Source of the DNA: Lasiodiplodia sp. COLG20
Lineage: Eukaryota; Ascomycota; Dothideomycetes; Botryosphaeriales; Botryosphaeriaceae
Assembly (NCBI GenBank): GCA_009801085.1
Contig: VNWV01000008.1
Span: forward strand, 2,356,001 to 2,420,000
Length of the DNA stretch: 64,000 nucleotides
Direction of reading: 5' to 3'
The position numbers and the translations under genes are program-made. Shown here piece by piece: positions 57,201 through 64,000 of this stretch (its first letter is position 1; every line of letters begins with the position of its first letter). The notes under the pieces were generated by a model. It saw only the letters and a program-made list of their open reading frames with translations, was not told the origin of the DNA and did not search any database.

Positions 57201-59044
57201 AAACACGAGGACTATCTTATTCTAGCCTCCTTTCACTCATTCAATGGAGCCCACAATCTCAAGCTGTGAGAGATATGGCCAACGTATGGAGAATACTGGA
57301 TCCAGATTACAGGCACACGCCCAATGGATGGCCCTTCCTAGAAGCTACAACTCTTCACGTCCTTATTACACTTGGATCAATGAGCGCATTTGAAAACTTT
57401 CTACAAGACGACGACGTCGAGGTAGACGGAAGAGACTCTGAAGGGAACTCCCCGTTGCTTCTTGCAGTCAGAGAAGGACACTATGACATGGCCATAATGC
57501 TGGTTCATGAATTCACCAAATGGAAATACCGGGAGGATATCGATCAAGCGCGTGCACCATCCGAAATGGATACGCAACGAAAGACTCGACATATTGATGT
57601 CAGCGTTCAGAACGAAGACGGTGATACGCCTCTGTCCATTTCCCTCGCAGGGAATGCAAACACTCTCGCTCGCGCTTTGATTGACGCGGGAGCTGAGCCC
57701 AAATACTATGGGAGTGAGTCCGCGTTGGTGTTCCACGCGATTCATGTCCAGAACAAGCCGCTCCTCATGAGCGCTATCAAGCAAAATGTCTGTCTGGAAA
57801 ACGCTGTCTGTTTCGCATTGAGCGACCTTCGCAAAAATGAGACTGTCCTTCATGATTATCTCTCAATATTGCTGGAATCAGGAGCAAATATGAGCAAAAC
57901 GCAAGGATTCCAAAATGCTATTGATATTCTTGGCGATGACGATCAGTCAGACGTATCCGGTTTGTTTGACATCAATGAAGGAGCAATTCATCAAGCTGCA
58001 AGACAAGGTCAAACAAGTATCATTAAGCTCTTGCTATCTCACGGGGCGCCTGCAGATATTCCAGATTCTGCAGGAAAATACCCTATGGAACTTGCTGTAG
58101 AGCAGGGTCATGAGGAGGCAGCGGGAATGTTGCTTCGGCAAGCTCCCACAGCAATAACGCATAGTAGGCTACTGGAAGAAGACTCGGTCGCTAAACGGAT
58201 ACGCTCCTTAGCCATACTGGTCATCGAAAAAGAAGTCTTCACATCCGTACAACCGATGCTATGGTATCTTGTCTCACTTTCTCACGGAGCCGCGTCGCAA
58301 GTCCCTCCACCGAAGATCATCGATGCAGTCATTCGAAAGATTATCTCCATGCTGAATGATGGCTGTGCAGTGCATGAAAAACACGATCTAGTGCCATATC
58401 CTGTAATCTCCGCACTTGAATCTGGCAGGGACGATGTAGCAAAAGCGCTATTTCGCCGCAATCCCACATGCGTCAATGACGTCGACACGGAAGGAAAAAC
58501 AGCACTGGTCTGCGCACTTCAAAATGAAAAGAAAGATTTTGCTTTATTCTTGGTTACCGAAGGAAAGGCATCCAATACCGGCTACGACTTCCAACGCCGA
58601 AATCCGCTTATACTGGCTGTGGTGAAAGGCTACGCTGCAGTTGTTAAAGCTATCTCCCTTAACAATTCAACTGATGTTGATTTCATGGACATTTCAGGGA
58701 AAACAGCACTGGTTTATGCACTGGAAGAAGAAAACGAAGAACTTGCCCAGTTTTTAGTCACTGAAGAACAGGCGTCTAACATCGGTCTCGATGATGAAGG
58801 CAGGTGTCCACTTACTCTGGCTATGCTGAAAGGCTACCGTAAAGTTGTTGAGGCCATATGCCAACAGGAAAGCCTTTTTCACATCCCCGACGATCGAATC
58901 GCATCAATGAAGTATGCCATCCTCGTTCTTCGTTATGGAATGCCAGAGATCGTTTTAAAATGGTTTCCTGATTTGGAAGTTCCGGAAGATTGGTACGCGT
59001 TATTGGGTAATGAATACGGCGAGACAATGTTAATGCTCGTGTAA
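54296..59044 (+). CDS. NLR-type protein: lipase-like / NACHT / ankyrin
   Basis: Exons 54296-54657, 54714-54927, 54975-55040, 55098-55376, 55433 to about 55601-55606, and 55782-59044 give about 1,440 residues. The N-terminal alpha/beta-hydrolase domain shows LVAISGLGGHAFGSF, MWLRDAL, MIYGYDT and the nucleophile elbow FVGHSLGGLV. The NACHT follows: Walker A in VKGSPGVGKSF and Walker B in VVIFVDALDECGRD. At least five ankyrin-type units occupy the last 500 residues (for example GNSPLLLAVREGHYDMA, GKTALVCALQNEKKD). The junction 55601-55782 is unresolved: donor gtgagc at 55607 leaves the last exon one base out of phase, while a weaker gtctag donor at 55602 closes. It may act as an intracellular sensor whose repeats detect a ligand and whose lipase-like domain signals death. 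Confidence 0.82.
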
Positions 59045-59498
59045 GGAGAATTCATTTAGAAAAAACATAGATTCGTATAGATTCATATTATTCAGTCCAA
59101 AAACCCTCTATTTAAAGATTATATACTAGAGATCTTGATATTCTTTCTTTTCGAATGTTTTCGCCTATATTTAATATTATATAAAGATATTATTTGAAAT
59201 TTTCTACTGGGCTATTACTCTAAGTGCGTATCTGCTAGAGAATATATAAGCTATAGTAGGGTCTTAGGAAGTATTTAGCTTATCAGATTTCCCTCATTCA
59301 TTTTTTAAATGCTGCTTCACTTTTCCTCTAGAAGCAGGGGCCTAGCAAAAGTTCACAAGGACGCAACTCTTAATACAACAGTGCTACGGCGCATGCAACA
59401 CCTTCGTCCTATCATGTCATGATGCAACTCAACACATCACACCATACCACACCGCCCCTCTACTCTAGACGCAAATCTCTCTTCTTCCTTCCCCCAAC
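59045..59498. other. AT-rich intergenic
   Basis: From 59045 to about 59300 the sequence is strongly AT-rich, with many ta/at steps and no frame. It may be a mutated remnant of a repeat or simply a non-coding 3' flank. Confidence 0.5.
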
Positions 59499-61221
59499 TC
59501 ACAAACAGTACCTAAAATGCTTATTCTCCAAATCCGTCTGATCCCTGAACCCCTCCCTCATAGCTGCCTCATCCGCACCATTCACCGTCCGATCCCCGAC
59601 GCCCATGGCCTTGTCCCTCTTCTTATTCTCCCACCACATGACCTGCCTCATCACAAAGCCCAGCACAATAATCCCAGCATAGCAAACGCACAACGCGATA
59701 ATGGCCGACGAGTACCTCGGCGCCTCGCGCGCAAAGAAGATCTGGGCACCAACAATATTTCCGGCAGCGTACCACACGAACCACAAACCGTTCGTCAACG
59801 TGCGCTTCGAGTGGCCAGCGACATTGCTCGTCATGACGTTCCAGGCCAGAATAACCGGCGCGCCGACGATGTACTGCAACCACGTGCACCCCACCAAACT
59901 CCAGCGCTCATCCAGGCTCGTCAGCCTGATGCCGATCAGGCCGGCCAGCGGCGGCAGGCAGATGAACATCAGCAGCCAGCAACGCACATCTTTAAAGTAG
60001 CCCGCAGCGATGCCGCACAGCGGGACGACGACGAACTCGATGGCGCCGGTGGGCAGCTGCAGCAGGGTGGCGTAGATGCCGGAGAAGCCGAAGCCCTTGA
60101 TGAGCGAGGACGCGAAGTTGGAGACGCCGCCGTTGATGATGCCGCACGCGGTGCCGATGAGGACCAGGCACCAGACCTTGGGGTCGTACGTGGCTTCGAG
60201 CGCTTGCCGCAGGTTGAAGTGCTTGTTCTTGACGCCCATCATGTTCTCGGCGATGCGGTGAACCGCGACGACTTTTTCCTTGTGCGTGAGGAATTTGGCT
60301 TGGCTGGGGGAGTCGGGCATGAGCCAGAGCTGGGTGATGTTAGTGAGGGTTATGTTGGTCAAATAAAAGGGAAACTCACGAAGATGACTCCCCAGGCGAA
60401 GTTGAGCACGCCGATGACCAGGAAGATGAGCTGCCACGCTTTGAGGGAATGGTTCGTTGCGTGACCGAGGCCGTAGCCAAGCAGGGCGCCGACCATGGTC
60501 GCCATACCGTTGAACGCCAGGAACAGGCACATGCGGAACGGCTGCTCGCTGCGGGTGTAGAACATCGAAGTGATGTTCATGATGGCTGGCGAGATTCCTG
60601 CCTCGAACATGCCCAGGACGAAGCGAAGAATCATCATGCCGGCAAAGTTCTTGGCTGCGACGTGGCAGACTAGGATGATAGCCCAGACGAGTAGCATGCC
60701 GCCGGTATATTTCGCAACCGGTAGCTTCTGGATCAGGAGATTGGACGGGATGGCCCAGAAAAGATAGCCGAAGTTGAAGATGGAGGCGGTCCAAGAATAG
60801 CGTTGGCTACTAAAGTGTCAATTGAGAGTTGCAAGAGACCAATCATCTGATAAATGCAACTCACCCGCCGAGATCGAGGTCCTCTTTCAAGGAATATGCC
60901 GACGCATAGTTTAATGAGAGCTTGTCAAGAAACTGGAGGGTGTAGGTAATGCAGATCTGATCACCAACTATTAGCAAATGTGAAATTGCGTGGGAATTGG
61001 GAACTCACAATAGGCAGGATGACCCTGTCAATTTTCCTAAGAACCTTCTTCCTTTCCGCCTCAAGCTCTTCCTTGGAGTACTGCTGGACCTCGAGATAAA
61101 GTTGCGCGCCAATGTCCTCCTGCATCCGCTGATCGAACACGGCTGCCTCCAGCGAACCCTCGGCCACGTCAGATTCCGGCACCGACACGGGGTCCGCAAT
61201 CTTCTTCTCGACTTCCGCCAT
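59499..61221 (-). CDS. MFS transporter, allantoate permease/DAL5 (ACS) family
   Basis: Four exons, 61221-61009, 60956-60865, 60809-60380 and 60329-59499, close in phase to about 521 residues. Introns are 50-55 bp. The N-terminus is acidic and cytosolic (VLRKIDRVILPIV), then helix 1 carries ICITYTLQFLDKLSLNYAS, typical of the family. Other features are RFVLGMFEAGISPAIMNI, FYTRSEQPFRM, and LWLMPDSPSQAKFLT before the central loop. The second half has YLQ-type and NVAGHSKRTLTNGLWFVWYAAGNIVG motifs. Members import allantoate, nicotinate, biotin or similar anions with protons at the plasma membrane. The specific substrate is unknown. Confidence 0.92.
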
Positions 61222-61816
61222 GTTGATTTGCCGCTTGCCTGCCGAGACACCGCACAGCTGAAGAGGGGAAGAAAATGGTCGTCGGGCGAGATGGGTTGAA
61301 GTCGAAAGGACACGCTGGGGTCAAGGTTATAAGATCGTTGAAATACGCATGGCGGACGCTAATGCGCAGGCCGCTCGTCCAGGTACCCTATCAACTGGGC
61401 CAAGCGTGTTGATAGGCAGAGGATGACCCCAATAGGTAGGGATTGGCTAGCGATGGAGCGGCGACCCCAACCTTTGTGCCTCCATACTCCATGCGGTCGG
61501 CGGTATACTCCAATAGGAAGGGCGAAGCAGCATAGATGGGGAGTCGGCTTATCGTCGGCGGGGTGCTGATGATGCCGATGGATGCATGCGCTGGGAAACT
61601 TACCCCGCCAACGAGTGCAAGGGGTGGTGCAGATAAGCGTAGATAAAGCCGGGAGAAGCTTTATCAAGGACTCTCCTGGTTTGTGCGCTCATGACGCTGC
61701 TGGTACCTCTCGGATGCGGCCCGACGGGTGGCGCTGCCTGTCAACCTTCAGATCTAAACTTCACATCCTCTCATTTCTTGCGCAATACAAACTTTGATTC
61801 CATATGATAACGTCGC
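61222..61816. other. Intergenic, promoter of the MFS gene
   Basis: No gene recognised between the MFS start codon and the stop of the RNA cyclase gene; both genes run leftward. Confidence 0.5.
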
Positions 61817-63163
61817 TCACACGTGCTGTTTACTCCGCAGTGGTAGAGTAAAAGATGATGGCTTGGCCGCATCCACTCGGCTTCGCAACTTCTGGATGCT
61901 TTCGCTGTCGAAGGTCATTGATCTTCGGATTGTGCTCACTGGCACGACCTCATGCCCACAGTCAGGCGACGGTTTTCGATCCTTCAGAGACCCCAGACTG
62001 GCAGCTCTGCGGATGCTCTTCACTCCTGTCGCTCGCTCTCTTTCCGCATAACGCTCCCCGGCCGCGAACCCGACGCCCTCGCAACCGCCGTCACCATCAA
62101 ATCGCGCCCCCAATATCTTCTCGAGCACCCACTCTGCAGTGCGAGCATGCAGACTCGGCGGAACTCTTTCCATGCGTTCGTTCATGCCTCCATCCACAAC
62201 GCTCCGGCCATCCGCAAGCGCCTGGAAAACAACAAGCTGATCACGTAAATACTCGTCCACGCAACCACCATGCCGAACCTCGGTGACCAACTCGGCGGTG
62301 ACCCGTCGGATCAACTTGTCTACCGCTGCCGGGACGGCGGTGATCTTTTCGTTGTAGAGCCAATCGCGACCGAGCTTATGGCCGTTGGTTGATGTCGCGA
62401 CGAGAAGCAAGTACAGGTCCTTCTGCGGGCCCTTCTCAAACTTCACCGTGAAGGCGTCCTCGCTGAGGTCCGGGAAGCTGGCGCTGAGCGCCCTGCGTAG
62501 CTCGCGTTCGGCCTGGCTCTGGCAGAACGAGGGAGCGAGGATGGTTGCTGTTATGCTTTGAATCGCTCCCCGGTTCTCCAGACGGAATGGCTTGAGTTTT
62601 TGGCCGCGCGTTACGGAGGTGACGTTGAAGGTGATTGCGCCCTTGGGGCCGCGCATCCAGCCCCTTTCATGGAGTTTTGTCGTGACCGGTGGCAGCCCAA
62701 TTAGGGACAAGGTGGGTAGTAGGACCTGATTGATGTAATCGTACGACGGCGAAAGAGACACGTTCGTTCCGCCGTGGATGGTTATCGAGAATGGTTTATT
62801 TGACGAGCGGCCGGAAAACAGGATGAAGGGGAGAATGGCTTGGAATACGAGGCCAATGCTGCCGACGCTTCCAATATCGATGACATTGGCTTTCTGAGAA
62901 GACTTGGTCGTGCCGTCGAAATCGGCGCGCGGGAAGAAGTCGAGAGTCTGGCTCTCCTGCTCAGCACCCACGGTGATGGCTTTGCTGGCGAGGGCTAACC
63001 ATTGGACGGCAGATAAATGCTGCCTTTTCAGCCCCCTCTTCCCTCTGCGATTTGCTCGAATGCGGGTGATGCGGATGGGTTCTGCCGTCAGAGCAGACAG
63101 CCCCGCCGAGATGCGGAGAAGCTGGCCGCCTCCCTCAAGCGTCGTTCCGTCGATGCAAGCCAT
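61817..63163 (-). CDS. RNA 3'-terminal phosphate cyclase
   Basis: A single exon of 448 residues from the ATG at 63163 (MACIDGTTLEGGGQLLR, the normal family start). The same frame stays open to another ATG at 63295, which would add 44 residues without clear function. Motifs are RANRRGKRGLKRQHLSAV, SVGSIGLVFQAILPFILF, ERGWMRGPKGAI (a variant of the family's RG-x2-P-x-GGG signature), and CVDEYLRDQLVVFQALADG. The His in SLHARTAEW is probably the adenylylated catalytic residue. The enzyme converts RNA 3'-phosphate ends to 2',3'-cyclic phosphates with ATP. The last 70 residues, Arg/Ser-rich, extend past the usual family end. Confidence 0.88.
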   Translation of the reverse strand: MACIDGTTLEGGGQLLRISAGLSALTAEPIRITRIRANRRGKRGLKRQHLSAVQWLALASKAITVGAEQESQTLDFFPRADFDGTTKSSQKANVIDIGSVGSIGLVFQAILPFILFSGRSSNKPFSITIHGGTNVSLSPSYDYINQVLLPTLSLIGLPPVTTKLHERGWMRGPKGAITFNVTSVTRGQKLKPFRLENRGAIQSITATILAPSFCQSQAERELRRALSASFPDLSEDAFTVKFEKGPQKDLYLLLVATSTNGHKLGRDWLYNEKITAVPAAVDKLIRRVTAELVTEVRHGGCVDEYLRDQLVVFQALADGRSVVDGGMNERMERVPPSLHARTAEWVLEKILGARFDGDGGCEGVGFAAGERYAERERATGVKSIRRAASLGSLKDRKPSPDCGHEVVPVSTIRRSMTFDSESIQKLRSRVDAAKPSSFTLPLRSKQHV

Positions 63164-63770
63164 ATTAGGCGGGGTCCAGCTGCAAAAGGATAAGTGGGCT
63201 GTCTGTGGATTAGTGTAACCATGAAGTAGGGCAGGGAGACAAGCGCTCTTTTCAAGCCGGAGTGCAAATTGAGTCAACAACGAGCGTGGAGTCATATCTG
63301 CTCAGCCCCGTTGCTGCCTAAGGTAGGCCGGTCGTCAAAGCGTACGGCGGTGTTGGTCCTCCTACCGCTGTTCACACCTCAGATGCAAGCGCACCACCGA
63401 TGATGGAAGAACAAGGATGCAAGCATGGTGTTGATGAAAAAGAGGGGGACGGTAGACGGGCGGGCAGGCGCAACCGAGGAGAGGGGCCCACGCCACCAAC
63501 GCAACGGGCAACATCATAGGGCTGTCCCCTCGCTTCATCCCGGATTTCCCACCCTGCATCCTCTGCGCAGTGACGTCGACGCCCGGCGGCGTCTCCGTTT
63601 CACAAAGACTGAAAACTTGCTACCAGCATATGGCTCGTTGAAAAATGTCCTTTCGCGACCGGCCTCGGCCGTCTTCCTGCAGTAACCTCTTCCATCCTCC
63701 TTCCCGTCTGACGACAACAAACGCGTCTCCCGAATCCTCAATTTGAAAAGCGTATCTACTTCTCCCAACC
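63164..63770. other. Intergenic between divergent genes
   Basis: Promoters for the RNA cyclase (leftward) and the partial gene at 63771 (rightward) are expected here. No further gene is seen. Confidence 0.5.
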
Positions 63771-64000
63771 ATGTCGGCCTTCCCCATCATCTTCAACATC
63801 GACGGCTCGTCCCGGCACGAGGTGCTCCTCGTCTCGCCCAACGCCACGCTGGCCGACCTGACGGCCCAGATCGAGTCGACGGCCGGCACCTCGCCCAACT
63901 GCGCCGAGTTCATGGCCAAATACGCGAAGAAGAAGGGCGACCAGAAGGTCGTGAGCATCAAGGTTCGCTGGGCCATGGCCGGCCGCGACCACAAGACCTT
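63771..64000 (+). CDS. Start of an unidentified gene, cut by the window edge
   Basis: An ATG in good context (caaccatgtc) opens a frame that runs to the window end, about 76 codons. It reads MSAFPIIFNIDGSSRHEVLL, then an Ala/Thr/Asp-rich helix-forming stretch and a Lys-rich region (AKYAKKKGDQKVVS). The beta-strand-like start with LLVSPNATLADLTAQIE weakly recalls a ubiquitin-like fold, but that is a guess. The function cannot be assigned from this fragment. Confidence 0.55.
   Translation, partial: MSAFPIIFNIDGSSRHEVLLVSPNATLADLTAQIESTAGTSPNCAEFMAKYAKKKGDQKVVSIKVRWAMAGRDHKT

Noticed and set aside
59517..60464. 315-codon plus-strand frame
   Set aside because: It is antisense to the DAL5-type transporter gene and has no domain.
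1..64000. CRISPR arrays, operons, ribosome binding sites, integrases
   Set aside because: The DNA is fungal nuclear, with spliced genes; no regularly spaced repeats or prokaryotic signals were found.

Overview
The window is nuclear DNA of a filamentous ascomycete (Pezizomycotina). The evidence is the many short introns (about 46-130 bp, GTRNGT donors, CTAAC/CTGAC branch sites), fungal-only families (RTA1, HET, Zn2Cys6 regulator, GH75 chitosanase, GH10-CBM1 xylanase) and gene spacing of 0.3-2 kb. I could not fix the class. Gene models were built by hand from reading frame, splice signals and family motifs. Almost all close in phase from ATG to stop; exceptions are stated.

Layout. 1-15.6 kb: an RTA1-type membrane protein convergent with an RNase H-fold protein; a nuclear-type protein of unknown function; a CTI6-like PHD protein of the Rpd3 histone deacetylase complex; an MFS transporter with a long N-terminal tail. 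15.6-27 kb: a secreted GH10-CBM1 xylanase and a small RS-rich protein, set in long gene-poor stretches. These stretches carry two copies of an undescribed palindromic repeat and, at 25.3-26.05 kb, a gene for an I-PpoI-like His-Me finger nuclease. 27-40 kb: two HET-domain genes alternating with a DAO-family FAD oxidoreductase, an F-box-like protein and a catalase. 40-50.5 kb: a Zn2Cys6 regulator divergent from a short-chain dehydrogenase, a D-2-hydroxyacid dehydrogenase, a CCDC47-type ER protein and a secreted chitosanase. 51.9-64 kb: an FAD aromatic-ring monooxygenase, a large NLR-type protein (lipase-like/NACHT/ankyrin), a DAL5-type MFS transporter, an RNA 3'-phosphate cyclase, and the start of one more gene at the right edge.

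Functional themes. (1) Polymer breakdown and uptake: xylanase, chitosanase, two MFS transporters, a monooxygenase and oxidoreductases fit a saprotroph or plant-associated fungus. (2) Self/non-self recognition: two HET proteins and one NLR lie within 32 kb. (3) Housekeeping genes (CTI6, CCDC47, RtcA, catalase) sit between these accessory blocks. The least ordinary part is 24.4-26.6 kb, where the homing-endonuclease-like gene lies next to the palindromic repeat and homopolymer tracts.
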